Assembly: GCA_016281935.1 (NCBI GenBank)
Contig: JAEEJN010000023.1
Span: 1 to 41,785, forward strand
Length of the DNA stretch: 41,785 bases
Direction of reading: 5' to 3'
DNA from: Bacillota bacterium
Lineage (GTDB): Bacteria; Bacillota; Clostridia; Christensenellales; UMGS416
This document shows positions 7,610-15,857 of the stretch, one piece after another. The translations under genes and the position numbers were made by a program. Position 1 is the first letter of the stretch, and each line of letters opens with the position of its first letter. A model generated the notes under the pieces. It searched no databases. It had not been told where the DNA came from and saw only the letters and a program-made list of their open reading frames with translations.

Positions 7610-9112
7610 ATGAAGAAAAAATGGATCCTGGCACTGGATCAGGGCACTACCTCGAGCCGCGCCATCCTCTTTGATACGTCCGGCATCGCCCGTGCCAATG
7701 TCGCCGAGGAATTCACCCAGTACTTTCCTCAGCCCGGATGGGTGGAGCATGATCCCTGGGATATCTGGAACACGACGAAGAACTGCATGCAGGAAGTTCT
7801 GAAACAGGCCGGCATCAAGCCGGAGGAAATTGCTGCAATCGGCATCACGAACCAGCGCGAAACCGCACTCGTCTGGGACAGAAGGACCGGGAAACCCGTC
7901 TATAACGCCATCGTCTGGCAATGCCGCCGCACGGCAGATGCCTGTGTCCGTCTCCGGGAAGAAGGCTGGAATGAGATCCTCAGGCGCAAGACAGGGCTCA
8001 TGGCAGACGCGTACTTTACGGCCACGAAAGTAGCATGGATCCTGGACAATGTACCCGGTGCCCGCAGACGCGCTGAACAGGGTTATCTCATGATGGGCAC
8101 TGTGGATTCCTGGCTCATGTATAATCTGACAGGCGGCAAGGTCCATGCGACCGATTTCACGAACGCTTCGCGTACTCAGCTGTTCAACATCCACACTCAG
8201 GAATGGGATCCGACCCTTCTCAAACTGTTTCGTATTCCCGACACGATGCTGCCCAAAGCCCAGCCTTCCGGCTCTTTCTTCGGCATGACCGATCCGGAGA
8301 TCCTGGGCTGTGAAGTACCCATTCACGGCGTTGCGGGCGACCAGCAGGCTGCGCTCTTCGGCCAGGCCTGCTTCAAGGCCGGCAACGTCAAAAACACATA
8401 CGGCACCGGATGCTTCCTTCTCATGAACACCGGAGCGCGCGCGGTCCAGAGCCGAAACGGTCTGCTGACTACCCTGGCCGCCACAGTAGAAGGAACGCCG
8501 GTCCAGTATGCGCTGGAAGGCTCTGTCTTCACAGGCGGCGCAAGCATCCAGTGGCTCCGTGATCAGCTTGGACTCATCTCTTCCGCTTCGCAGTCCGAAG
8601 AACTTGCCCTGTCTGTTCCTGATACGGGCGGTGTATACCTTGTTCCCGCTTTCACCGGTCTCGGCACCCCCTGGTGGGACATGTTCGCCAGAGGCACGCT
8701 GTTCGGGATGACCCGCGGGACCAGCCGTGCCCATCTCGTACGCGCAGCCCTTGAATCCATTGCATTCCAGAGCAGGGACGTTCTTGACGTCATGATCAAA
8801 GATGCCGGTTACCCTGTGACTTCGCTCAAGGTGGACGGTGGTGCATCCGCAAACGCTTTCCTCATGCAGTTCCAGGCAGACATCATCCAGCGTCCCGTAG
8901 AACGCCCTGCTGAAGTGCAGACAACAGCCCTTGGTGCAGCCTACCTCGCCGCTCTCTCCGCCGGCTTGTTCAAAGACCAGAACGACATCGTGGAAAACTG
9001 GACCCTTGAGCGTACTTTCCAGCCTCAGATGACAAGGGAGGAATCCCAGAACCGCTACGAAGGCTGGCAGCACGCAGTCCGTCAGGCGATCGCCTACACG
9101 AAAAAGGACTGA
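7610..9112 (+). CDS. glpK: Glycerol kinase
   Basis: 500 residues. FGGY-family kinase beginning MKKKWILALDQGTTSSRAI, with the first ATP-binding loop at DQGTTSSR, followed by WVEHDPWDIW, NQRET and YGTGCF as in GlpK. The C-terminal ATPase lobe has VDGGASANAFLMQ. It phosphorylates glycerol to sn-glycerol 3-phosphate in the cytoplasm. The start at 7610 is chosen because GGAGG lies 6 bases upstream; a start five codons earlier would place that site inside the gene. No glycerol facilitator or dehydrogenase gene is adjacent. Confidence 0.97.
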   Translation: MKKKWILALDQGTTSSRAILFDTSGIARANVAEEFTQYFPQPGWVEHDPWDIWNTTKNCMQEVLKQAGIKPEEIAAIGITNQRETALVWDRRTGKPVYNAIVWQCRRTADACVRLREEGWNEILRRKTGLMADAYFTATKVAWILDNVPGARRRAEQGYLMMGTVDSWLMYNLTGGKVHATDFTNASRTQLFNIHTQEWDPTLLKLFRIPDTMLPKAQPSGSFFGMTDPEILGCEVPIHGVAGDQQAALFGQACFKAGNVKNTYGTGCFLLMNTGARAVQSRNGLLTTLAATVEGTPVQYALEGSVFTGGASIQWLRDQLGLISSASQSEELALSVPDTGGVYLVPAFTGLGTPWWDMFARGTLFGMTRGTSRAHLVRAALESIAFQSRDVLDVMIKDAGYPVTSLKVDGGASANAFLMQFQADIIQRPVERPAEVQTTALGAAYLAALSAGLFKDQNDIVENWTLERTFQPQMTREESQNRYEGWQHAVRQAIAYTKKD

Positions 9113-9135
9113 GTCCGACGCTGAAAAGATACCGC

Positions 9136-9164
9136 AGGCTTCCGAGATCCCGTCTCGGAAGCCT
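9136..9164 (+). terminator. Terminator-like hairpin after glpK
   Basis: Perfect 12-base stem AGGCTTCCGAGA / TCTCGGAAGCCT with a TCCCG loop. The following T stretch is short (TTACTG), so efficiency is uncertain. Confidence 0.65.
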
Positions 9165-9228
9165 TTACTGTAATGAAGACGTTCTTGAACAGGCTCGATG
9201 ATTATTGCTTTATTGAGTTAACTCGGTA

Positions 9229-9257
9229 TTGACAGTTTCATTTCCATGTGCTATAAT
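9229..9257 (+). promoter_or_regulatory. Consensus promoter of the paaK leader and operon
   Basis: TTGACA (9229-9234) and TATAAT (9252-9257), both exact consensus, with a 17-base spacer. It is the strongest-looking promoter in the window, yet it drives a biosynthetic-type operon through a terminator, as expected for attenuation control. Confidence 0.92.
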
Positions 9258-9289
9258 GGCCGCAACATTCAAGGAAGGAGGCCTGTCAC

Positions 9290-9424
9290 ATGACACGAAA
9301 CGTCCCGGAATCTGCCGTGTCTTGCAGAATGGCCGGCAAAGCTGCTGTTCCCTGCGCTTTGCTTTCTTCCTATTTCCGCTTTAGCTTTAGCTCCTTACCC
9401 GTCTGTAAGAAGCGTTTTGCGTGA
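9290..9424 (+). CDS. Aromatic-rich leader peptide upstream of paaK
   Basis: 44-codon ORF starting ATG at 9290 with an excellent Shine-Dalgarno site (GGAAGGAGG, 8 bases upstream) and ending TGA at 9422-9424. Codons 28-33 read Tyr-Phe-Arg-Phe-Ser-Phe, a cluster of four aromatic residues in six codons, with another Phe at codon 43. It lies between a consensus promoter and a terminator, the classic layout of a transcription-attenuation leader peptide. No domain is recognisable and none is expected. Inference: ribosomes slow at the Phe/Tyr codons when charged tRNA is scarce and so favour readthrough into paaK. Confidence 0.7.
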   Translation: MTRNVPESAVSCRMAGKAAVPCALLSSYFRFSFSSLPVCKKRFA

Positions 9425-9480
9425 GCGGTCAGACAGTTCACCAGGCGGTTCTTCCGGACGGAAGGACCGCTTATTGTTTT
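9407..9480 (+). promoter_or_regulatory. Putative attenuator of paaK (terminator with competing pairings)
   Basis: Terminator stem 9445-9455 / 9460-9470 (11 pairs, one G-T) with loop GGAC, followed by TTATTGTTTT. Two upstream segments can compete. AAGAAGCG (9407-9414, Lys-Lys-Arg codons) pairs 7 of 8 with 9446-9453, the 5' arm. AGCGGTC (9424-9430, overlapping the stop codon) pairs perfectly with 9465-9471, the 3' arm. A ribosome at the stop codon would mask both; a ribosome held at codons 28-33 would leave both free. Folding energies were not computed. Confidence 0.65.
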
Positions 9481-9511
9481 GACTCCCCATATATAACAGA
9501 AAGGATACAAC

Positions 9512-10831
9512 ATGAGCGAAAGAAAGCATCTCATTTATGATCCTGCACGTGAATGCATGAGCCGGGATGAACTGACTGCCCTGCAGAACGCGCGTCTCAT
9601 CGAGACCGTGAAAAGGGAATATGAAAACGTACCCATGTATCGCTCCCGGATGGATGCCAAGGGCATACGTCCCGAAGATATCCATGGTGTAGAAGATCTG
9701 AAACATCTTCCTTTCATGGACAAGCGGGATCTGCGCGATTACTACCCCTTCGACCTTCTTGCCGTCCCTCAGAGTGAGATCGTCCGCATCCAGGGTTCTT
9801 CCGGCACCACCGGCAAGCCTATCGTATCCGGTTATACACGCAATGACGTAGATATCTGGAGTGAGATGATGGCCAGAACCCTGACTGCTGCCGGCTGCAC
9901 AAAGGAAGACAAAGTCCAGGTAGCCTACGGCCTCGGACTGTTCACAGGCGGTTTCGGAGCCTATCAGGGAGCAGACAGGATCGGGGCTATGGTCGTCCCC
10001 ATGTCCAGCGGCAACACACAGCGTCAGATCCTCATGATGAAGGATCTTGGCGTGACGCTCCTGTGCTGCACTCCTTCCTATGCCACCTATCTTGGCGAGA
10101 CCATCCGTGATATGGGTCTCGTACCCGGACGTGACATCAAGCTCAAGGCAGGCTGCTTCGGTGCCGAGCCCTGGACGGAAGAAATGCGCATCCATCTTGA
10201 AGAGCTGCTTGGGATCGATGCCTGCGATATCTACGGTCTGACAGAGATCGCCGGCCCCGGAGTAGCCTTCGCCTGTCTCGAGAAGGAAGGGATGCACGTC
10301 AACGAAGACCATGTGATCGCAGAAATCATCGATCCTGTGACGGAGCAGCCGCTGCCTTATGGTCAGAAGGGCGAACTTGTTTTCACAACCATCACCAAAA
10401 CCGGCATGCCCATGCTTCGCTACCGCACCCACGACATCTGCTATCTGACTGATAAGCCCTGCGACTGCGGCCGCACCTTCGCCCGCATGAGCCGCATCAC
10501 CGGCCGGACAGACGATATGCTGGTCATCCGCGGAGTGAACGTGTTCCCGAGCCAGATCGAAACTGTACTCGTGGCGACCCAAGGTGTCGCACCGCACTAT
10601 ATGCTTATCGTGGACCGCGTCAACAATTCCGACACGCTCGAAGTCCAGGTGGAAATGACTGAGGAAATGTTCTCCGACACCGTAAGCCACATCGAAGAAG
10701 TCCGCCGCCACATCACGGAGCAGATCCGTTCCGTCGTGGGCATCACGGCAAAAGTCAGTCTGATGGCGCCCAAGTCCATGCCCAGAAGCGAAGGCAAGGC
10801 CAAGCGCGTGATCGACAATCGCAAACTGTAA
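9512..10831 (+). CDS. paaK: Phenylacetate-CoA ligase (aryl-acid AMP-forming ligase)
   Basis: 439 residues, the usual PaaK length. The adenylate-forming P-loop QGSSGTTGKP is at about 94-103, CFGAEPW and YGLTEIAGPG follow, and the C-terminal domain starts near TGRTDDMLVIRGVNVFP. The family activates phenylacetate and related arylacetates with ATP and CoA. In anaerobes such ligases may either salvage arylacetates for aromatic amino acid synthesis (with indolepyruvate:ferredoxin oxidoreductase) or act in the reverse, energy-yielding direction. The oxidoreductase genes are not in this window. The gene is followed 19 bases later by the ACT protein and preceded by the leader-peptide attenuator, which argues for amino-acid-responsive control. 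Confidence 0.92.
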   Translation: MSERKHLIYDPARECMSRDELTALQNARLIETVKREYENVPMYRSRMDAKGIRPEDIHGVEDLKHLPFMDKRDLRDYYPFDLLAVPQSEIVRIQGSSGTTGKPIVSGYTRNDVDIWSEMMARTLTAAGCTKEDKVQVAYGLGLFTGGFGAYQGADRIGAMVVPMSSGNTQRQILMMKDLGVTLLCCTPSYATYLGETIRDMGLVPGRDIKLKAGCFGAEPWTEEMRIHLEELLGIDACDIYGLTEIAGPGVAFACLEKEGMHVNEDHVIAEIIDPVTEQPLPYGQKGELVFTTITKTGMPMLRYRTHDICYLTDKPCDCGRTFARMSRITGRTDDMLVIRGVNVFPSQIETVLVATQGVAPHYMLIVDRVNNSDTLEVQVEMTEEMFSDTVSHIEEVRRHITEQIRSVVGITAKVSLMAPKSMPRSEGKAKRVIDNRKL

Positions 10832-10850
10832 CGAGAAGGAGGCATCTACC

Positions 10851-11288
10851 ATGATCCAGCAGCTGTCTGTATTTCTTGAAAACAATCCCGGCACTCTGCG
10901 CGCCATGACCGAGATTCTCGGCATAGGCGGCGTTGACCTGCTCGCCCTGTCTCTGGCCGACACCCAGAGCTTCGGTATCGTTCGTCTGATCGTATCCTCT
11001 GAACAGATGTATACGGCCCTTGGTCTCCTGAAGGACAACGGCTATATCGCCAAAATGAATCATGTGATCTGTGCCTGCGTGCCCGATCGTCCGATGGGGC
11101 TGTCTGAGCTTCTGAGCGTCATCGAAAGCGCCGGCCTGTCCGTTGAGTACATGTACTCCTTCCTTCGGGCTTATGCTTCCGGTACTGCGCTCATGATTCT
11201 GCGTATGAACGACGGCAATCTTGCCGAATCCGTGTTCTCTGAAAAAGGGATCCGCATGCTGAGCCAGGAAGAGATCGATTCTCTCTAA
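10851..11288 (+). CDS. Tandem ACT domain protein
   Basis: 145 residues in two ACT-like halves: about 1-70 begins IQQLSVFLENNPGTLRAMTEIL, and 71-145 begins ICACVPDRPMGLSELLSVIESAGLSVEYMY. ACT domains bind amino acids and related ligands, usually at a dimer interface. Small two-ACT proteins commonly sit beside paaK in anaerobes. No enzymatic domain is present. A role as an aromatic-ligand sensor or regulator of PaaK is an inference. Its start has AAGGAGG upstream and a strong terminator follows. Confidence 0.88.
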   Translation: MIQQLSVFLENNPGTLRAMTEILGIGGVDLLALSLADTQSFGIVRLIVSSEQMYTALGLLKDNGYIAKMNHVICACVPDRPMGLSELLSVIESAGLSVEYMYSFLRAYASGTALMILRMNDGNLAESVFSEKGIRMLSQEEIDSL

Positions 11289-11305
11289 GGGCGTACATAC
11301 AATAC

Positions 11306-11338
11306 AGGCCCGGGAAGTGCTTCCCGAGCCTGTTTTTT
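11306..11338 (+). terminator. Terminator of the paaK-ACT operon
   Basis: Stem AGGCCCGGGAAG / CTTCCCGAGCCT with one mismatch, followed by GTTTTTTC. Confidence 0.88.
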
Positions 11339-11349
11339 CATCTGATCAT

Positions 11350-12636
11350 TCAGGACAGAGTCTGTTCCGGCAGCTGCTCCATCATGAGATGGAGTATCTC
11401 TCTGTCGGTCTCCGCCATACCGTCACGAGCAAGCCGTCCGATGATTCGGATCGTGTTCTCCACGCCTTTTTTGACGAGACCGTCGCCTCCGTAGAACTGA
11501 TTGCCCCCATCCTTATACATCGTAAGGCCCAGCAGACCTGCATCCACGGCAGATGCGACTTTGGCTGCACAGCTGGCTTTTGCTCCGTCGCAAACGATTC
11601 CCGAGTTTACTGCGAGTCCGTTCACGACGGTGTGAGCGATCATATCGAATCTGCCGCCCATGAGGAATGCGATGCCTGCTGCAGCGCCAACTCCTGCTGA
11701 GACAGCTCCACAATAAGCTGAAAGCCTGCCCACACCCGTCTTTAGGTGGATCGTCACAAGATTCGAAACGGCAAGTCCTCGGTAGAGCTCACTCTCTTCG
11801 ATCCCATTCTCTCTGGCCCAGACGATGACGGGAACGGATGCGGTGATACCCTGATTTCCGCTTCCCGAGTTGATGATGACCGGCATCTCACAGCCATTCA
11901 TTCTGGCGTCCGAACCGGCTGCCGCCCACGCTCTCAGACGGAAAGGCAGACTGTCCGAAACGGACAGAAGCGTCCTGCCGATGTTAGCTCCGTAGCTGTT
12001 CCGCAGTCCCTCCTCACAGATCGCCATGTTACAGCGGATCTGGGGTTCCAGGACCGGGCGAAGGAACTCAGGGTCGATCTTTTCTGCAAAAGAAACGATA
12101 TTCTCTACGCTCAGGCAGGAGCGGTCCGTCCCGCCGCCTTCATCGGAAACGTAGGGAACGTCCAGCAGCACTTCATCTCCGCGGCGTTCACAGACGATAT
12201 TGGTATGATATCCTGCAATCCGGACATAAGCACTTTCTTCTCCAGCGCTGCCTGAGATCCGGATATCGAAGACCTCGTCTGAAGAAAGGCAGCTGAGTTC
12301 AAAGTCCAGTGCATCCATGTAAGGACGGATCCGGGCGATGTCCTCGTCCGTCACGTCTGACAGGACTTCCAGCTGCCGTGAAGCATCTCCCACGACGATC
12401 CCGGCTGCCACAGCTGCCGCGATTCCCCGCAGCCCGCCTGTATGAGGAACTATGACGCTCTTTACGTTCTTGAGAATGTTGCCGCTGACTTCCGTTACGA
12501 CCTTTTCAGGGATTCTACCCAAGATCTCCCTCATTCTCGCCGCAGCATAGGCAAGCGCGATCGGCTCCGTGCATCCCATTGCGGGAAGGAGCTCCTCTTT
12601 CAGAATATCCAGATAGGCCCGATCAAGATCGGTCAT
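11350..12636 (-). CDS. cyuA: L-cysteine desulfidase (CyuA/YhaM, UPF0597 family)
   Basis: 428 residues. N-terminal MGCTEPIALAYAAA matches the conserved GCTEP motif of the serine-dehydratase-alpha-like desulfidases; further matches are GGHTNIV-type GYHTNIV, SASDARM-type GSDARMNG, the conserved NSGSGNQGI, and ICDGAKASCAAKV. Family members (E. coli CyuA, archaeal CdsA) contain a 4Fe-4S cluster and convert L-cysteine to pyruvate, ammonia and sulfide. The cysteines at GCTEP, RCNM, ICDG and SCA are candidate cluster ligands. The enzyme is cytoplasmic and oxygen-sensitive, fitting an anaerobe. It follows a lipoprotein gene by 29 bases on the same strand and is probably co-transcribed with it. Confidence 0.88.
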   Translation of the reverse strand: MTDLDRAYLDILKEELLPAMGCTEPIALAYAAARMREILGRIPEKVVTEVSGNILKNVKSVIVPHTGGLRGIAAAVAAGIVVGDASRQLEVLSDVTDEDIARIRPYMDALDFELSCLSSDEVFDIRISGSAGEESAYVRIAGYHTNIVCERRGDEVLLDVPYVSDEGGGTDRSCLSVENIVSFAEKIDPEFLRPVLEPQIRCNMAICEEGLRNSYGANIGRTLLSVSDSLPFRLRAWAAAGSDARMNGCEMPVIINSGSGNQGITASVPVIVWARENGIEESELYRGLAVSNLVTIHLKTGVGRLSAYCGAVSAGVGAAAGIAFLMGGRFDMIAHTVVNGLAVNSGIVCDGAKASCAAKVASAVDAGLLGLTMYKDGGNQFYGGDGLVKKGVENTIRIIGRLARDGMAETDREILHLMMEQLPEQTLS

Positions 12637-12665
12637 GTCATCATTTCTCCTTTTTCAGTGATGGG

Positions 12666-13211
12666 CTATTTGCCGCCGCTTCCGAATTCGTAATCCATCA
12701 GGATGATTCTGGATATTTTCGTATCCTCAGTGCAGATATAATAGATCCAGAAATCACTGTCTTTCATATAGGGATTGTCGTAGGATACTTCCACCCTGCC
12801 GCGGAAAACAGCAACGCTCCAGAGATCCAGATCCTTCGATTTGGGGAAGGTCAGCTCGATCTTCTTCTTTGTATGGAGCAGGTGAATGCCTCCATAGGTT
12901 TCCACTTCCGTCGTTGTGATCTTGACTGCACGGGTACGTCCCTCAGGCGTATATATGATGGAAACACCGTCGTCGTCATAAAAGCACTCCACATAGCCGT
13001 CCTTGAACGATTCCGAATCGACACGGTCCGGTTCACCAAGGCCTTTCTCCATCTGCTCGCGATCCATATCGTAATGCAGTCGGGTTCCGTCCTGCAGTGT
13101 AAAGGCTTTCGGTTCATTCGCCCCTTTTGGTGCACAGCCGGATAAAGCTGCAAGTACAAGCACAAGCATAAGAACCAGACAGAATACCGGGAGCCTGTTT
13201 TTTCTGTTCAT
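12666..13211 (-). CDS. Small lipoprotein of unknown function
   Basis: 181 residues. The signal peptide has a long hydrophobic stretch and lipobox LSGC (Cys about 26). The mature part is beta-rich in appearance, with no recognised family; it contains the segment QMEKGLGEPDRVDSES, reminiscent of small beta-lactamase-inhibitor-like/SmpA-type lipoprotein folds, but this is weak. It is probably anchored outside the membrane. The start has GGAGG 6 bases upstream and a fair promoter. Confidence 0.75.
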   Translation of the reverse strand: MNRKNRLPVFCLVLMLVLVLAALSGCAPKGANEPKAFTLQDGTRLHYDMDREQMEKGLGEPDRVDSESFKDGYVECFYDDDGVSIIYTPEGRTRAVKITTTEVETYGGIHLLHTKKKIELTFPKSKDLDLWSVAVFRGRVEVSYDNPYMKDSDFWIYYICTEDTKISRIILMDYEFGSGGK

Positions 13212-13235
13212 CTACACCTCCGCAAAACATATACA

Positions 13236-13264
13236 AGTATAACCGAGCACGGATCAATTCGCAA
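13236..13264 (-). promoter_or_regulatory. Promoter of the lipoprotein-cyuA pair
   Basis: Minus-strand TTGCGA (13259-13264) and TATACT (13236-13241), 17-base spacer. Confidence 0.65.
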
Positions 13265-13304
13265 GTTTATCTGCGGTTCCGCATCCGTTCAGCTCGATGC
13301 TTCA

Positions 13305-13333
13305 TTGACTTCGAGTCTCTCATAGGCTATCCT
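13305..13333 (+). promoter_or_regulatory. Promoter of the PfkB-family kinase gene
   Basis: TTGACT (13305-13310) and TATCCT (13328-13333), 17-base spacer; divergent from the lipoprotein promoter. Confidence 0.6.
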
Positions 13334-13386
13334 AAACAGGAAAAACAGGACTTGGCAGATCCGCCGTCCGGAAAGAGGTCGCCGCC

Positions 13387-14331
13387 ATGCATTTCGTCAT
13401 CCTGAGCCTGAATCCCGGTTATGACAGATGGGCAATGATCGAGAAGCCTTCTGCTCTGCCGGCGGTCACCCGTGCCTCCCGTGCCTTCTCTCTTCCCGGC
13501 GGCAAAGGCATAGATGTTGCCCGCTGCCTGCACGCGCTCGGTCATGAGGATTATCGCTGCTTTACCTTTCTCGGCGGACATCAGGGAGACGAGATCGCCC
13601 GCGCCTGCAGAGAAGAAGGACTGAACATGGAATCAGTACGGATCGCCGGTGAAAGCCGTTTGAATCATACGAGTGTCTACCTGTACAGGAACGAGACCTT
13701 TACCGTCAACGAGGAAGGTCCTTCCGTCACTCGGGAAGAAACCGAATCTCTCATACGCAAGGTAAAACTCGCACTGGACAAATCTCCCGGTTCGGTCCTC
13801 ACCATCTGCGGTACGGCGTGCCCGGGATTCACCCCGGATGATTTCTGCGTTCTGGCCGACTATGCGTCGCGTACCGGGCACGAAACAGCCATAGATATAG
13901 GAGGGGCAAACTTGGTCCCTCTGTCTCATACTGCTCCCTCGCTGCTCAAGATCAACAGGCAGGAATTCCTCCATGCGTTCGGATTCGACGGATGGAAAAG
14001 GACACCTCACGTTTCTTCCTGGATCAGGGAGAATCGGATACCTGTCCTCATCCTGACAGACGGAGCTGCAGGTTCCTGCACCCACACTTCAGACACCAGT
14101 CTGTATGCAGAACTGCCCGAAGGATGCGGCGGACCTTATGGAGTAGGATGCGGAGATGCATTTTTCGGAGGATATCTCTCTGCGTGGTCGGAATGTCTTC
14201 CCATGGATGACAGGATCCGTCGTGCAAACGCCTGCGGGATCTCCAACAGCCGGGCTCTTCGCTGCGGTTCCGTGGATGCGGGCGAAGTCAGTGCGCTTCA
14301 AGACCGTATTCTCATTTATCCCTGTCGCTGA
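13387..14331 (+). CDS. PfkB-family sugar kinase (1-phosphofructokinase / tagatose-6-phosphate kinase group)
   Basis: 314 residues. Begins HFVILSLNPGYDR, then the sugar-binding GGKGIDVARCLHALG and FLGGHQGDEI, NHTSVYLYRNE, and the C-terminal ATP/anion-hole motif GVGCGDAFFGGYL with the catalytic Asp; the usual GAGD reads GCGD here. The segment order matches the hexose-phosphate kinase branch rather than ribokinase. The exact substrate cannot be told; no PTS or fructose genes are adjacent. It is cytoplasmic. Its 3' end overlaps the convergent purine nucleoside phosphorylase gene by 20 bases. Confidence 0.8.
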   Translation: MHFVILSLNPGYDRWAMIEKPSALPAVTRASRAFSLPGGKGIDVARCLHALGHEDYRCFTFLGGHQGDEIARACREEGLNMESVRIAGESRLNHTSVYLYRNETFTVNEEGPSVTREETESLIRKVKLALDKSPGSVLTICGTACPGFTPDDFCVLADYASRTGHETAIDIGGANLVPLSHTAPSLLKINRQEFLHAFGFDGWKRTPHVSSWIRENRIPVLILTDGAAGSCTHTSDTSLYAELPEGCGGPYGVGCGDAFFGGYLSAWSECLPMDDRIRRANACGISNSRALRCGSVDAGEVSALQDRILIYPCR

Positions 14332-15148
14332 TCCGCTCCAGGATCCGGATGATCCATGCCTCAAACACTGCCGCTGCCTTTTCCGCAGCGGCATTCACTT
14401 CTTCACCCGACAGCGGCTGCTGTGAGATGCCTGCAGCCATGTTCGTGAGGAGAGAGATTCCCAGCACATCCATTCCGGCATGCGCTGCCGTCATGGCTTC
14501 ATGTACTGTGCTCATGCCCACAGCATCCGCTCCCAGGATCCGGAACGCCCTGATTTCTGCGGGGGTTTCAAAATTCGGTCCTGTACAGTACCAATACACG
14601 CCTTCCCGAGGCAGAAATCCCAATCCTTCCGCAGCCTGCCTCGCCTCGATTCGAAGTCTCTCCGAAAAGACCCGGCTCATGTCAGGGAAACGCGGTCCGA
14701 ACGCATCTTCGTTCGGACCGATCAGAGCGTTGGCCCAGGGCAATCGGATGAAATCAGAAAGCAGCATAAATTCACCGACAGAAAACCCGGGATTCACGGC
14801 TCCTGACGCATTGGTAAGGATCACGGTATTCACACCCATCAGTTTTGCAGTACGGATCGGAAAAGAGACCTCCGCGGCTGAGAATCCTTCATATACATGT
14901 GTGCGGCCCTGCATGAGCAGAACAGGTACACCGGCAAGCTCAGCCACGATCAGCACGCCTTTATGGCCCGGTGCCGAAGAAACGGGAAAATGTGGGATCT
15001 CTCCATACGGGATCCGGACAGCCTCTTTCACCCGGTCTCCCAGCCCTCCAAGGCCGGAGCCAAGTACTACAAGCACCTTGGGAACAAAACCGGGCAGCCT
15101 GTTTTTCAGACAGGACGCACTTTCTTCATAATCAGATAGAGAAAACAT
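14312..15148 (-). CDS. punA: Purine nucleoside phosphorylase (PNP, trimeric type)
   Basis: 278 residues. VLGSGLGGLGDRV, the His-containing APGHKG, GRTHVYEG, ILTNASGAVNP, YCTGPNFETPAEI and VGMSTVHEAMTAAH follow the order of class II (inosine/guanosine) PNP. It splits purine nucleosides with phosphate to base plus ribose 1-phosphate in the cytoplasm. Two ATGs stand side by side (15151 and 15148); the second is used here because AGGAG is 6 bases from it. A terminator for the upstream gene lies just before its ribosome binding site, so expression from upstream must read through it or a local promoter must exist. Confidence 0.93.
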   Translation of the reverse strand: MFSLSDYEESASCLKNRLPGFVPKVLVVLGSGLGGLGDRVKEAVRIPYGEIPHFPVSSAPGHKGVLIVAELAGVPVLLMQGRTHVYEGFSAAEVSFPIRTAKLMGVNTVILTNASGAVNPGFSVGEFMLLSDFIRLPWANALIGPNEDAFGPRFPDMSRVFSERLRIEARQAAEGLGFLPREGVYWYCTGPNFETPAEIRAFRILGADAVGMSTVHEAMTAAHAGMDVLGISLLTNMAAGISQQPLSGEEVNAAAEKAAAVFEAWIIRILERISDRDK

Positions 15149-15160
15149 CATTATCTCCTG

Positions 15161-15185
15161 AAAAACCCTCCGCACTGCGGAGGGT
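15161..15185 (-). terminator. Terminator after the cytidylate-kinase-like gene
   Basis: Near-perfect palindrome CCCTCCGCA-C-TGCGGAGGG followed on the minus strand by TTTTT. It ends only about 10 bases before the PNP ribosome binding site. Confidence 0.8.
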
Positions 15186-15205
15186 GATTGGTCTTTGATG
15201 GATTA

Positions 15206-15826
15206 TCAGTTCTGAGTGCGGCTGAACTGAGCCGTGGCATCGATCAGATCCACACAGGCATCGATACTCAGGTAAGACGTGTTCAGAAGGAGTCCATAGG
15301 CTTCCCTGTCATCCCAATTATGATCCGTGACGCTGCGGTAGAATTCAGAACGGTTCCTGTCAAAACGGCGCATATTCTCCTGTGCTTCCTTTTTCGACAG
15401 TTTATAGTGTTCCATGCAGCGGCGCAGGCGGTCTTCATTCGAAGCATACATGAAAACACGCAGAACCTTGGGATTGTCTCTCAGGATGTAGCCGGCAGCA
15501 CGCCCTACGATGACACAGGGGCCCTGGTTGGCTGCGGACATGATGATCCGAGACTGTTCCTGGAACACCTGTTCTCCGGGAGAAAGGGGGATTTCGTTGG
15601 GGTTGATGACCTGACCGGCCATGATCAGCGAATACAGGAGGCTGTTTGTGTTGCTCTCCTCCAGCTTCGCCACACGTTCCGGCAAGGCATCCAGGTTTTC
15701 GGCCGTCATTTCAAGGATCTTGTGATCCAAAAGGGGCACGCCCCATTTGTCGGCCAGCTTTTCAGCGACCTCACTGCCTCCGCTTCCGTACTGACGCTCG
15801 ATCGTAACGATATGATATCTGCTCAT
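15206..15826 (-). CDS. Cytidylate kinase-like family protein
   Basis: 206 residues from ATG 15824-15826, which has AAAGGAGG 7 bases upstream; a longer frame begins in the preceding gene and is rejected. P-loop-like start HIVTIERQYGSGGSEVAEKLA, then a Cmk-like middle with GPCVIVGRAAGYIL and RVFMYA. This family resembles CMP kinase but is distinct from the housekeeping enzyme and its substrate is unknown. It is followed by a terminator. Confidence 0.8.
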   Translation of the reverse strand: MSRYHIVTIERQYGSGGSEVAEKLADKWGVPLLDHKILEMTAENLDALPERVAKLEESNTNSLLYSLIMAGQVINPNEIPLSPGEQVFQEQSRIIMSAANQGPCVIVGRAAGYILRDNPKVLRVFMYASNEDRLRRCMEHYKLSKKEAQENMRRFDRNRSEFYRSVTDHNWDDREAYGLLLNTSYLSIDACVDLIDATAQFSRTQN

Positions 15827-15857
15827 GGGTGCCTCCTTTATGTATAAGACAGGGAGT

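Noticed and set aside
7604-9073. A 489-codon minus-strand frame over glpK
   Set aside because: Shadow of glpK; the translation is rich in Cys and His with no family resemblance.
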